DNA of 64,000 bases from contig CAWDDC010000004.1 of NCBI GenBank assembly GCA_963801045.1, positions 1,818,380 to 1,882,379 of the forward strand, written 5' to 3'. A program made the translations under genes and the position numbers. Within the stretch, counting starts at the first letter, position 1. The number at the start of each line of letters is the position of its first letter. Source of the DNA: JACCWP01 sp963801045. GTDB taxonomy: Bacteria; Actinomycetota; Actinomycetes; Propionibacteriales; Nocardioidaceae. This document shows positions 35,723-43,895 of the stretch, piece by piece. The notes under the pieces were generated by a model. It worked only from the letters and a program-made list of their open reading frames with translations. It searched no databases and had not been told where the DNA came from.

Positions 35723-36643
35723 TCAGCGTTGCCACACCTCCACCTCCGGCGGCGCGCCCGGTCGATCCCGCGCGCCCGTGCGCTGCGCGCCGTAGCCGGC
35801 CACGACGACGAACGCGATGCCGGCGACGGCGTACACGGTCGGGACCTGCTGGAGGAAGATCAGGCCGATGACCGCCGCGATGGCCGGCTCGAGGCTCATC
35901 AGCGTCCCGAACGCGCCGGCGGTGAGCCGCCGCAGCGACAGCATCTCGAGGGTGAAGGGGATCACCGGCACCAGCAGCGCCAACCCGATGCCGATGACCA
36001 CCAGCTCCCAGCTGAGGCTGCCGACCAGCGACGGCCCCGCGACGAACGTGGCGGTGATGCCTGCCACCGGCATCGAGATGCCGAGGCCGTGCAGGCCGAG
36101 CACGTCGTCGCCCACCCGTTGGGTGAGCAGGATGTACGCCGCCCAGCAGCACGCGGCGGCCAGGGCGAACCCGATGCCGGCCGCGTCGACCCCGCCGTGC
36201 CACGGCTCGGTGAGCAGCACCACGCCGACCGCCGCCAGGGCCGGCCACCACAAGGTGCGGCCGCCGCCACGCACGACCGCCACGCCGAGCGGCCCGAGGA
36301 ACTCCAACGCGCTCGCCGTGCCCAGGGGCAGCCGCGCCACCGCCTCCATGAACAGGATCGTCACTCCCGCGGTCACCACTCCGAGCGCGACGCACGCCGC
36401 GAACGACGACCGGGTGAACGACGACGGCCGAGGTCGAACGATGACCAGGAACAGCGCGCCCGCCCACGCCAGCCGCAGCCAGGCCACGACCACCGGCTCG
36501 GCCTGGTCCAGCACGCTGACTGCGGCGGCGGCGCCGAGCTGGACGCACAGCATCGAGCCCAGCGCGAGCAGGGCGCCGGTGCGCGCCTCCGACAAGGGCG
36601 ACGCCGGAGTGGACGAGGTCACCCGGCTAGTAGACGGCGGCAC
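35723..36643 (-). CDS. EamA-family (DMT) transporter, RhtA-like
   Basis: 306 residues, about ten transmembrane helices in two EamA repeats (about 25-150 and 160-295). The second repeat ends with AGAFGTLMSLEPAIAAVIGL, the typical EamA signature. RhtA-type members export threonine and homoserine. Divergent from the LysR gene with a short spacer, so probably its target. Start uncertain: GTG 36643 or GTG 36622. Confidence 0.85.
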   Translation of the reverse strand: MPPSTSRVTSSTPASPLSEARTGALLALGSMLCVQLGAAAAVSVLDQAEPVVVAWLRLAWAGALFLVIVRPRPSSFTRSSFAACVALGVVTAGVTILFMEAVARLPLGTASALEFLGPLGVAVVRGGGRTLWWPALAAVGVVLLTEPWHGGVDAAGIGFALAAACCWAAYILLTQRVGDDVLGLHGLGISMPVAGITATFVAGPSLVGSLSWELVVIGIGLALLVPVIPFTLEMLSLRRLTAGAFGTLMSLEPAIAAVIGLIFLQQVPTVYAVAGIAFVVVAGYGAQRTGARDRPGAPPEVEVWQR

Positions 36644-36652
36644 AACCGTCCA

Positions 36653-36675
36653 TGTCCACCTGCCGATGCTGGACA
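36653..36675. promoter_or_regulatory. LysR-type T-N11-A inverted repeat
   Basis: TGTCCA-N11-TGGACA is a perfect 6-bp inverted repeat with the T-N11-A core used by LysR regulators. It lies in the 62-nt spacer between the EamA gene and the LysR gene. CCGTCCA also repeats directly at about 36647 and 36679. Binding is inferred. Confidence 0.65.
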
Positions 36676-36705
36676 GACCGTCCAGGTTTCACGGACAATC
36701 AACGG

Positions 36706-37611
36706 ATGGACACCCGGCGGCTCGGCTACCTGCTCGAGCTGCACCGCCTCGGTTCGATGCGTGAGGTGGCCGACCGCCTCGGTACCTCCACGTCGACGGT
36801 CTCGCAGCAGGTCGCCGCGCTCGCCAAGGACTTGGGCACGGCACTGATCGAGCCGTCCGGGCGCCGGGTGCGTCTCACGCCGGCCGGTCGGCGGCTGGCC
36901 GAGCACGCCGTCACCATCCTGGCCGCGGTCGACGCGGCCCAGGGCGACCTGGACCCTGGGGCCGAGCCCGCCGGGACGGTGCACGTGGCGGGCTACGCGA
37001 CGGCCGTCCGCCGCACGCTGCTGCCGATCGTCGCCGAGCTCGCGGTCACTCACCCGGGGGTGCAGCTGATCGTCCACGAGCACGAGCCCGCCGAGGCGTA
37101 CGACCTGCTCGACGCCGACGCCGTCGACCTCGCCCTGACCTACGACTACAACCTCGCCCCCGCTACTCCGGCGCCACACCTCGAGGCCACGCGGCTGTGG
37201 TCGACGGCGTGGGGACTGGGCGTGCCCGAGCGGGTAGTGGCCGGCGAGGCCGGCGACACGCTCACGGCGTTCCGGGCGTTCCGCGACCACCGCTGGATCG
37301 GCAACTCACGCAACACCGCCGACGAGGTCGTGCTGCGCACCATCTCGTCGATGGCCGGCTTCGAGCCACAGGTCACGCACCACGCCGACAGCCTCGACCT
37401 CGTGGAGGACCTGATCCTGGCCGGACTGGGCGTCGGGCTGCTCCCGGCCGGCCGGCCGAGCCGGGCCGGGGTGCACGTCATCGCGCTGGCCGACCCGCCG
37501 GTGACGCTCCGTGCGTACGCGATGTGTCGACGCGGCCGCAGCACCTGGCCGCCGCTGCGCCTGGTGCTCGGCATGCTCAACGCCCAGCCACGCGGGCAAC
37601 ATCCCGGGTGA
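36706..37611 (+). CDS. LysR-family transcriptional regulator
   Basis: 301 residues. N-terminal winged helix (about 1-60: LGYLLELHRLGSMREVADRLG and STVSQQVAALAKDLGTALIE) and the periplasmic-binding-like effector domain (about 90-290: VHVAGYATAVRRTLLP, LVEDLILAGLGVGLLP). Divergent from an amino-acid exporter-like EamA gene, the classic LysR-target arrangement, with a T-N11-A site between. Inducer unknown, perhaps an amino acid. Confidence 0.9.
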   Translation: MDTRRLGYLLELHRLGSMREVADRLGTSTSTVSQQVAALAKDLGTALIEPSGRRVRLTPAGRRLAEHAVTILAAVDAAQGDLDPGAEPAGTVHVAGYATAVRRTLLPIVAELAVTHPGVQLIVHEHEPAEAYDLLDADAVDLALTYDYNLAPATPAPHLEATRLWSTAWGLGVPERVVAGEAGDTLTAFRAFRDHRWIGNSRNTADEVVLRTISSMAGFEPQVTHHADSLDLVEDLILAGLGVGLLPAGRPSRAGVHVIALADPPVTLRAYAMCRRGRSTWPPLRLVLGMLNAQPRGQHPG

Positions 37612-37724
37612 CGGGGTCGGCGGGCCGGACGTCCAGCCGTTCGACCCGCAGGCTGCCGGACATTGTCGTAATGTCTGGCGTCCCGGGAGCCCGCCCGGTT
37701 CCGCCAGGTCGACAGAGGTGATCC

Positions 37725-38549
37725 GTGAAGCGCGACCCTTTCGTGCCGCCAGCTGTGCTGCGCCGGGCCCGAGCAGTGGGACTCGTCGCAGTCGTGCTCG
37801 GAGTCCTCGTGGTGTCGGCCCCCGGCCCGGCTCAGGCTGACACCACCGTGCACGCTGGGCTGCACGCCCAGAACGGCAGCGGTGTCGGTGGATCGGTGAC
37901 CCTGACGGCGACTGACGCCGGTGACCTCGTCGTGGACATCACCGCGCACGGGATGGTGCCGGGACCGCACGCCCAGCACATCCACGGGTCGCAAGAGGGT
38001 GGCCATTTCATGTGCGCGTCCATGGCCGACGACACCGACGGTGACGGTGTCCTCACCAATGAGGAAGGCTCGGGCGAGTACGGCACGATCTTCATGGCCC
38101 TGACCACGCGCGGGGACACCTCTGCGTCCAGCGGACTGGCGCTGGAGCGGATGCCGGTGGCCGACGCGACCGGCCACCTGTCCTACCACCGAACGATTCC
38201 GGCTGACGACCTGCCGGACGGCTTGCTGGACCACCTGGCACGCGTGCACGTCGTGCAGCACGGGATCGACGTCAACGACAACGGGAAGTACGACACGGCG
38301 GCGCTCGGCGAGTCCACCTTCGCCAAGAGTCTTGGCCTGCCGGGCGTCCCGGAGGAAGCGACCGACCCCGCCGCCTGCGGAGTCGTCATGGGCGCCGGGA
38401 TGGGGGCGACGCCGCACGGTGGCGTCGAGACCGGCGGCGGCGCCGACGCGGCCCCGGTCGCGCCCTACGCGTTAGGCGCTGGACTGCTGGCCGCATCGCT
38501 GATCGCGCTGCGTTGGTGGCACCGGCGTCGGGAGACCGTCGGGGGCTAG
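37725..38549 (+). CDS. secreted CHRD-domain protein with C-terminal membrane anchor
   Basis: 274 residues: Sec signal peptide (about 1-38, cleavage near AQA), a CHRD-like domain (about 40-215) rich in His/Asp (GMVPGPHAQHIHGSQEGGHF, then DTDGDGVLTNEEGSGEYG), a flexible linker and a C-terminal helix followed by RWWHRRR. The hydrophobic helix plus Arg tail resembles a sortase sorting signal, but no clear LPxTG or LAxTG motif precedes it. Lies beside a small secreted protein and a class F sortase. Confidence 0.75.
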   Translation: MKRDPFVPPAVLRRARAVGLVAVVLGVLVVSAPGPAQADTTVHAGLHAQNGSGVGGSVTLTATDAGDLVVDITAHGMVPGPHAQHIHGSQEGGHFMCASMADDTDGDGVLTNEEGSGEYGTIFMALTTRGDTSASSGLALERMPVADATGHLSYHRTIPADDLPDGLLDHLARVHVVQHGIDVNDNGKYDTAALGESTFAKSLGLPGVPEEATDPAACGVVMGAGMGATPHGGVETGGGADAAPVAPYALGAGLLAASLIALRWWHRRRETVGG

Positions 38550-38551
38550 GC

Positions 38552-39022
38552 GTGCTAGGCGTGGGCAGTGCAACCAGGACACGAGCGACTGCGGCCTTGT
38601 GGGTCGCCGCACTGGTGACCGTGATCATCGCCCTGGCGTGGCAGATCGGCCCGGGAGCCGACGACGACGGCACACCAGCATCGGCCAGTGACGACAGTGT
38701 CCCTGCGGTACCTGACCCGGGACAGGAGCCGAACCGGCAGGAGGAACGACCGATCCTGCTCCGGGCGACGACGAGCACCGCCGAGGCGCTCGATCCGGTC
38801 CAGGTCACCGGCACGTACCCGGGGGTTCCCGCCGGGACGAAGCTCGTCGTCCAGTGGCGGCGGGAGGGCGAGTGGGTCGCGCTGCCGCTGCCCACCGCCG
38901 TGCTGGCGACCGGTCGGTTCAGCACCTACGTGCAGCTCGGCGAGGAGGGGCAGCACCGGCTGCGTGTCGTCGATACGAGCGCCGGCACGATGTCGAACTC
39001 GATCACGCTCAGGATCAGCTAG
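38552..39022 (+). CDS. small secreted or membrane-anchored beta-domain protein
   Basis: 156 residues: an N-terminal helix (about 10-30) likely serving as signal anchor, an acidic Pro/Ser linker (about 32-65) and an Ig-like beta domain (VQVTGTYPGVPAGTKLVVQW, then TGRFSTYVQLGEEGQHRLRV). No enzyme motif. The GTG at 38552 lies 2 nt after the CHRD-gene stop with GGGGG upstream, so the two are co-translated. Likely extracytoplasmic partner of the neighbouring CHRD protein and sortase. Confidence 0.68.
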   Translation: MLGVGSATRTRATAALWVAALVTVIIALAWQIGPGADDDGTPASASDDSVPAVPDPGQEPNRQEERPILLRATTSTAEALDPVQVTGTYPGVPAGTKLVVQWRREGEWVALPLPTAVLATGRFSTYVQLGEEGQHRLRVVDTSAGTMSNSITLRIS

Positions 39023-39033
39023 CCGGCCCAGGA

Positions 39034-39732
39034 TCAGTGCGGCGCGCGACGCACGTCGAGCAGCCGGGCGAACACCACCACGTTGTCGGCATAGTGATGC
39101 GCCGACTCGTCGTACAGACCACCGCAGGTGATCAACCGCAGCGCCGCATGGTTGACGGGACCGTAGACAGCCCGCGTGGGGAAGGCGTCCTTGGGGAACC
39201 GGGCGACGCCGTGCACGGAGAACACGGCCGTCCTGCCGTCGGCACGGACCACCTCGATCGCGTCACCGCGGTGCAGCGCACCGAGATCGTAGAAGACTCC
39301 GGGCGCGCCGTTCCACGTGACGTGGCCGGCGATGACCGCCGGGCCCAGCGCGCCCGGCGCCGGGCCGTGGGTGTACCAACCGGCCACGGCCGGATCGCTG
39401 GGTACCTCCATCGCACCTGTCCCGGTCAGGCCGAGCTGGACCAGGCCGGAGGTCACGCCGAGGCTCGGGATCGTGACGCGCACGGGATCGGACTCGGACA
39501 GGTACGGACCGATGACGGAGTCACGGACGCCCGGGTGCGCGCGCAGGTCTCCGGCAGCCGGCTGGTCCACGTCAGCCGGGCGCTGACCTGACTGCGTCGG
39601 CGACGGTGTCGCCTCGTGGTTGGTCTGGCTGACCCAGGCGGAGGCGATGATGGCGGCCGTGACCGCGGCCAGGGCAACCACGCTCAGCACGAGCCGGGTA
39701 CCCCCTGGCCGGGCTCCCTCTCGCTCGCTCAT
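39034..39732 (-). CDS. class F sortase
   Basis: 232 residues: N-terminal transmembrane helix (about 14-34), Pro/Ser linker, then the sortase barrel. Catalytic residues are His 137 (IAGHVTW), Cys 203 (RLITCGG) and Arg 223 (VVFARL). Class F sortases are found in actinobacteria, and their substrates are poorly defined. Convergent with the CHRD/beta-domain pair, which are the natural candidate substrates. Cys-type transpeptidase acting outside the membrane. Confidence 0.87.
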   Translation of the reverse strand: MSEREGARPGGTRLVLSVVALAAVTAAIIASAWVSQTNHEATPSPTQSGQRPADVDQPAAGDLRAHPGVRDSVIGPYLSESDPVRVTIPSLGVTSGLVQLGLTGTGAMEVPSDPAVAGWYTHGPAPGALGPAVIAGHVTWNGAPGVFYDLGALHRGDAIEVVRADGRTAVFSVHGVARFPKDAFPTRAVYGPVNHAALRLITCGGLYDESAHHYADNVVVFARLLDVRRAPH

Positions 39733-39741
39733 GTCGAGCGG

Positions 39742-39990
39742 TCAGTCCAGCCAGCGGGTGGCTTCGGTGATGCGCCGCTGCAGCTGCTCCTCCGCCACGC
39801 GCTCCCAGGTCTCGGCCCGGCGCCGGCTCGTGTCGGCGGTGACCGACCACTGGTAGGCGATCACCGCCCAGATCGCGACCAGCACCACCCAGGTCAGCTC
39901 GGACCAGTCGCTCTCACGCGCGGCGAGCGTCCCGGCGAGGCAGCAGGCCAGCGCGGTGAAGCCGGCAGTGAGGCGCCACAGCCAGGTCAT
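39742..39990 (-). CDS. small two-helix membrane protein
   Basis: 82 residues: two hydrophobic helices (about 5-22 and 32-48) and a charged amphipathic tail (RRRAETWERVAEEQLQRRIT). No family recognised. It lies 9 nt upstream of the sortase gene on the same strand and probably shares its transcript. Reading frame and position make it plausible; no homology evidence. Confidence 0.5.
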   Translation of the reverse strand: MTWLWRLTAGFTALACCLAGTLAARESDWSELTWVVLVAIWAVIAYQWSVTADTSRRRAETWERVAEEQLQRRITEATRWLD

Positions 39991-40109
39991 CTGACCTCAC
40001 CCGGGGTGCGCAGGGGGGCGCACAGGGTGGTGGCGATCAACCCAGCGGCCGACAGCCAGGGCCGCCAGCATGACGGCGACGAGCGGCGCCCCCTGCGTTC
40101 CATGCCCAT
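39987..40109 (-). CDS. possible 40-residue peptide
   Basis: A short reading frame (ATG 40109) ending with an ATGA overlap to the 82-residue membrane protein. It has a basic start (MERRGRRSS) and a hydrophobic middle (LSAAGLIATTLCA). The overlap and position between two same-strand genes suggest translation, but length and lack of a clear ribosome site make it doubtful. Confidence 0.22.
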   Translation of the reverse strand: MGMERRGRRSSPSCWRPWLSAAGLIATTLCAPLRTPGEVR

Positions 40110-40180
40110 CACTGTGAACCCGGTCGCGGGCCTCGGCAACCGGTCTGCGCAAAGGCGCATCCGGATCGTCGACGCGCCGA

Positions 40181-42850
40181 TCACCGACGGTTACCGGCCC
40201 GCCTGCTGGCGTCACTTTCGGCCTGCAGCTGAACCAGCAGGTCCTCCACGGTCTCGTCTCGCCCCAACTGGCGGTGGTGCTCCCAGTCCTCCGCCGAGAT
40301 CTGGTCCCGGACCAGGTTCCACGTCTCCTGCAGCTCCTCCTGCTCGAACGGGTTGGGCGTGGCGGTGCGCTCCCGCATGGCCTGCTCGGCGCCGAGCAGA
40401 CGAGCCGCCCACCTGGGTTCGCCGAGGCGGATCAGGATGTTCTTGTACGTGTCGGCGAAGGCGATGATCAGGTTGGGGCTGCGGAGCGTCAGCACCGGCT
40501 CGACCAGGTCGTCGGCCAGCCGGTGCGCTTCGGCGATCCGCCCCATCGTCGTGTACAGGCTGGCGAGGTTCTGCCCCTGAACCGTCGCCTCGTGCTGGTT
40601 GCCGAGGTCCCGGAGGATGCTCAACGACTCGTGCGTCAACGCCTCGGCGCGATCGAGATGACCCAGCAGCTCTTCGACTCCGGCGAGGTTGCCCAACGCG
40701 CCGGGCAGCTTGCCCTGATTGCCCAGCTGACGGTGCAGGTCGATCGCCTCTTCGAGGGGTTGGCGGGCAGCGTCGACGTCGCCGAGATACAGCTGGGCGG
40801 TGCCCAGCACGCCGAGGGCGAACGCCAGCCGGTCCTTGTCCCCCAGCGTGCGCGCCATCGTCACGCCACGGCCGGCGAGGTCGCGGGCCGGTGCGGCCTC
40901 GCCCTGCGCGATCAGCAGGTTCGCCACACCGGCCAGGCAGGCAGCGAGTTCCTCGGAGCGAGATCCGTCGGCTCTCGCGATGGCGAGCTCCAACCAGCGG
41001 CGCCCTTCGACGAGGTAACCGCCGATGTACCACAACCAGCCCAGGGCGGAGCACATGCGCTGGCCGGTCCGGACCTCAGGCGGACGGGCGGGCGCTGCGA
41101 TGCCCGGCTGCAGGGTCCAGCCGAGTGCCTCGCGGAAGTTGTCCAGCTCGACGTCTGCCAGGCCGCGTGCCTGCAGGTGCTCGTACTGGCGCAGTGAGTC
41201 CAGTCGCTCGGCCACCTGCAGGTAGTGCTGGGCATGGGCCGACCGGACGCCGTCGACGTCGTCGGCACGGAGCTGCTCACCTGCGTAGGCACGGATCGTC
41301 TCCAGCAGTCTGACCCGTGGCTCGCCGTCCGGCCCCTCGGTGATCGTCACCAGGCTCGCGTCGACCAGGTCCGCCACCATCTCCAACGGGTCCACGGCGT
41401 TCGCGGAGTTCGCTGGTGCGGCGACTGCGCCCAGCGCGTCCATGTCGGCCCCACCCGCGAAGACCGCCATCCGTCGGAAGAACGCCTGCTGCGCCGGGTT
41501 GAGCAGATCGTGCGACCACGCGATGGTGTCGCGGAGCGTCTTCTGTCTGCTCGGTCCCACCGTGCTGATCGAGACGATGTCGAGGGCCTGGTCGAGACGG
41601 CTCAGCAGCGCCGTGGGACTGAGCAGCCTGGTGCGGGCGGCGGCCAGCTCTACCGCCAACGGCAACCCGTCCAGGCGCCGGCAGATCGCCACGACCGCGG
41701 CGATGTTGCCCGTGGTGAGCTGGAAGTCTGGACGGACACTGCGGGCGTGCTGGACGAAGAGCCGCACCGCCTCGGAGCCTTCGGCGGCTGCCAGCGTGGC
41801 GCCCTGCGGGAGGGCTAGCGGTGGCACGGGATACCGGTGTTCCCCGGGCACTGACAGCGCCCGGCGCGAGCTGGCCAGAACCGTCAGCTGCGGAGCGGCG
41901 GCCAGCAGCTGGGCCACCACGTCGTCGGCACCCGACACCTGTTCGAGGTTGTCCAGCACGAGCAGTGCGGAACGGTTCGCCACGTGTGCGAACAGCGCCG
42001 GCGGCGTACGCGCCCTCGGCGGCGCATCGAGCACCTCGGCGATCGACGTCCACATCACGTCTGCGCTCGTGACAGTGGCCAGGGGCACGAAGAAGATCCC
42101 GTCGGGAAACGAGGACCCCAGCTGCTGGGCCACCGCGATCACCAGCCGGGTCTTGCCGGACCCGCCCGCGCCGGTGAGCGTCACCAGCCTGACCTCCGGC
42201 GAACGCAGCAGGGTCGTCAGCTCGGCGACCTCTCCGTCCCTGCCGATCAGCGGGGTCGCCGGAACCGGCAGGCTGGATGCGGCCCCGATCGTCTTCAGCG
42301 CCGGGTAGTCGGCCTGCAGGCCGTCGATCGAGAGCTGGAAGAGGTGCTCCGGCGCTGCGAGGTCCTTCAACCGGTGGCTGCCGAGATCCCGCAACGAAAC
42401 ACCGTCCGGCAGGCCGGCACGTGCCAGGTCCGCGGTGGCCGACGACACGACCACCTGCCCACCGTGGGCGGAACCGGCGATCCGGGCTGCGCGGTGCACG
42501 TCGATCCCGACGTAGCCTCCGTCGTGCACCTGCGGGGACCCGGTGTGGATACCGATGCGGACCCGGACGTGCTCACCGCCCGGCCAGGGGTGCTCCTCCA
42601 GCCCGCGCTGCGCCTGAACGGCGGCGCTGACCGCCGCCTCGGCGGTGGGGAACGCCACGAAGAAGCTGTCGCCTTCGGTGCCGAGCTCGGTCCCCTCGTG
42701 TGCGGCCCACGCCTGGCGCTGCACCAGCCGCTGCCCGTCCAACGCGTCGACGTACCGGGGTCCGAGCCGGTTCAGCAGCAGGGTGGAGCCCTCGACGTCG
42801 GAGAACAGCATCGACACAGTCCCCGTCGGCAGGCTGGCCACCCTCACCAT
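40181..42850 (-). CDS. adenylate-cyclase-domain, NB-ARC ATPase, TPR regulator
   Basis: 889 residues. N-terminal class III cyclase domain (about 10-175: SMLFSDVEGSTLLLNRLG with metal Asp 18; GTEGDSFFVAF with Asp 61; VRIGIHTG). A STAND/NB-ARC ATPase follows (about 195-500: P-loop TGAGGSGKTRL 226-236, Walker B ALLVLDNLEQV), then winged helix and TPR-like repeats to about 870. Both metal aspartates are kept, so cyclase activity is possible. This is the common actinobacterial AfsR/SARP-like layout with a cyclase in place of a DNA-binding domain. Signal unknown. Confidence 0.88.
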   Translation of the reverse strand: MVRVASLPTGTVSMLFSDVEGSTLLLNRLGPRYVDALDGQRLVQRQAWAAHEGTELGTEGDSFFVAFPTAEAAVSAAVQAQRGLEEHPWPGGEHVRVRIGIHTGSPQVHDGGYVGIDVHRAARIAGSAHGGQVVVSSATADLARAGLPDGVSLRDLGSHRLKDLAAPEHLFQLSIDGLQADYPALKTIGAASSLPVPATPLIGRDGEVAELTTLLRSPEVRLVTLTGAGGSGKTRLVIAVAQQLGSSFPDGIFFVPLATVTSADVMWTSIAEVLDAPPRARTPPALFAHVANRSALLVLDNLEQVSGADDVVAQLLAAAPQLTVLASSRRALSVPGEHRYPVPPLALPQGATLAAAEGSEAVRLFVQHARSVRPDFQLTTGNIAAVVAICRRLDGLPLAVELAAARTRLLSPTALLSRLDQALDIVSISTVGPSRQKTLRDTIAWSHDLLNPAQQAFFRRMAVFAGGADMDALGAVAAPANSANAVDPLEMVADLVDASLVTITEGPDGEPRVRLLETIRAYAGEQLRADDVDGVRSAHAQHYLQVAERLDSLRQYEHLQARGLADVELDNFREALGWTLQPGIAAPARPPEVRTGQRMCSALGWLWYIGGYLVEGRRWLELAIARADGSRSEELAACLAGVANLLIAQGEAAPARDLAGRGVTMARTLGDKDRLAFALGVLGTAQLYLGDVDAARQPLEEAIDLHRQLGNQGKLPGALGNLAGVEELLGHLDRAEALTHESLSILRDLGNQHEATVQGQNLASLYTTMGRIAEAHRLADDLVEPVLTLRSPNLIIAFADTYKNILIRLGEPRWAARLLGAEQAMRERTATPNPFEQEELQETWNLVRDQISAEDWEHHRQLGRDETVEDLLVQLQAESDASRRAGNRR

Positions 42851-42896
42851 GATTGCTCACCGGCGGCAGGGTGTCCGCCGGACACCAGGTGAGGTC

Positions 42897-43739
42897 TCAG
42901 GTCAGTGCAGGCGCAGGTGAGGGTGCGAACTCGCGCAGCTCCTCGCGGCCACCTCGGACGACGAGGCAGGTGGACTCCGGTATCTCGCGCCACGCTCCCC
43001 GCAGGTCCCCCAGCGGTTCAGACACCACGAGCCGCGCGTCGTCGGAGAGCTCGTGCAGCACGGGGTTGTCGGGGTACTGCAGCCGCAGCGTGGAGATGTC
43101 TGCGCTGTGGAACAGCGAACGGGACCGGCCCTCGCTGGAGTAGCGGAACGCCCATGTGGTCTCACCATCGGTGGTGGCCACCGTCATCTGGATCGGGTCC
43201 TGCACCCCGTGGCGTCGTCCCGTCTCCTCGATCAGGCCTACTGCTCGCGCCACGGCTTCCGGTGGGTCCTGTTCGAGTCCGAACGTCAGGGCGAGGAAGA
43301 AGAACAGCTCCGAGTCCGTCGACCCCTCGATCTCCGGGAACAGCGCCGGCTCGACGGCCAGGGCGAGGTCGCGCTTCAGCGTCGGAAAGTCCGAGATGAC
43401 CCCGTTGTGCATCCAGAGCCAGCGGCCGTGGCGGAAGGGATGGCAGTTGGTCTGCTGGACCGCTGTGCCGGTCGTCGCACGGATGTGCGCGAAGACCCGA
43501 CCAGCCGATGCATGGGCGGAGAGCTCTCGCAGGTTGCGGTCGTTCCAGGCCGGCTCAATGCTGTGGTAGACGCCCGGAGTCGCCTGGGCCCCGTACCAGC
43601 CGACACCGAAGCCGTCGCCGTTGATCGTCTCCACGCCCAGCCGGGAGTGCCTGCTCTGCACCACCAGGGAGTTCTCCGGCTTGAAGAGAAGGTCCTCCAG
43701 CAGCACCGGTGAACCCGAGTACGCAAGCCATCGACACAT
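42897..43739 (-). CDS. class II glutamine amidotransferase (EgtC/YafJ type)
   Basis: 280 residues starting MCRWLAYSG: Cys 2 becomes the N-terminal nucleophile of the Ntn-hydrolase fold. Also visible are GDGFGVGWYG, HIRATTGTAVQQTNCHPFRHG and MHNGVISDF, standard class II amidotransferase segments, and TDSELFFFLAL. The other ergothioneine genes (egtA, B, D) are absent, so the substrate is unknown; YafJ-like or EgtC-like hydrolases are candidates. The start is fixed by the requirement for Cys 2. Divergent from the Nramp-like gene. Confidence 0.87.
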   Translation of the reverse strand: MCRWLAYSGSPVLLEDLLFKPENSLVVQSRHSRLGVETINGDGFGVGWYGAQATPGVYHSIEPAWNDRNLRELSAHASAGRVFAHIRATTGTAVQQTNCHPFRHGRWLWMHNGVISDFPTLKRDLALAVEPALFPEIEGSTDSELFFFLALTFGLEQDPPEAVARAVGLIEETGRRHGVQDPIQMTVATTDGETTWAFRYSSEGRSRSLFHSADISTLRLQYPDNPVLHELSDDARLVVSEPLGDLRGAWREIPESTCLVVRGGREELREFAPSPAPALT

Positions 43740-43895
43740 GTGGGTCTCTCTTTCCGATCCCTGCTCAGCCACGCAACCGCCCCAGTACACCTCGCGGGCA
43801 CACGCCGCGGATCACCCGCATCGGATGAGGGCGGGTGTGGAGCACGCGAAATGGGTATACGTGCATGGGGGCCGCTCGCGAGATTGGGAGGCACA

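Noticed and set aside
40181..42850. LuxR-type DNA-binding regulator
   Set aside because: The N terminus is a cyclase domain and the C terminus is TPR-like; no helix-turn-helix of the LuxR type is visible.
42897..43739. Complete ergothioneine cluster
   Set aside because: Only an EgtC-like amidotransferase is present; no egtA, egtB or egtD neighbours.
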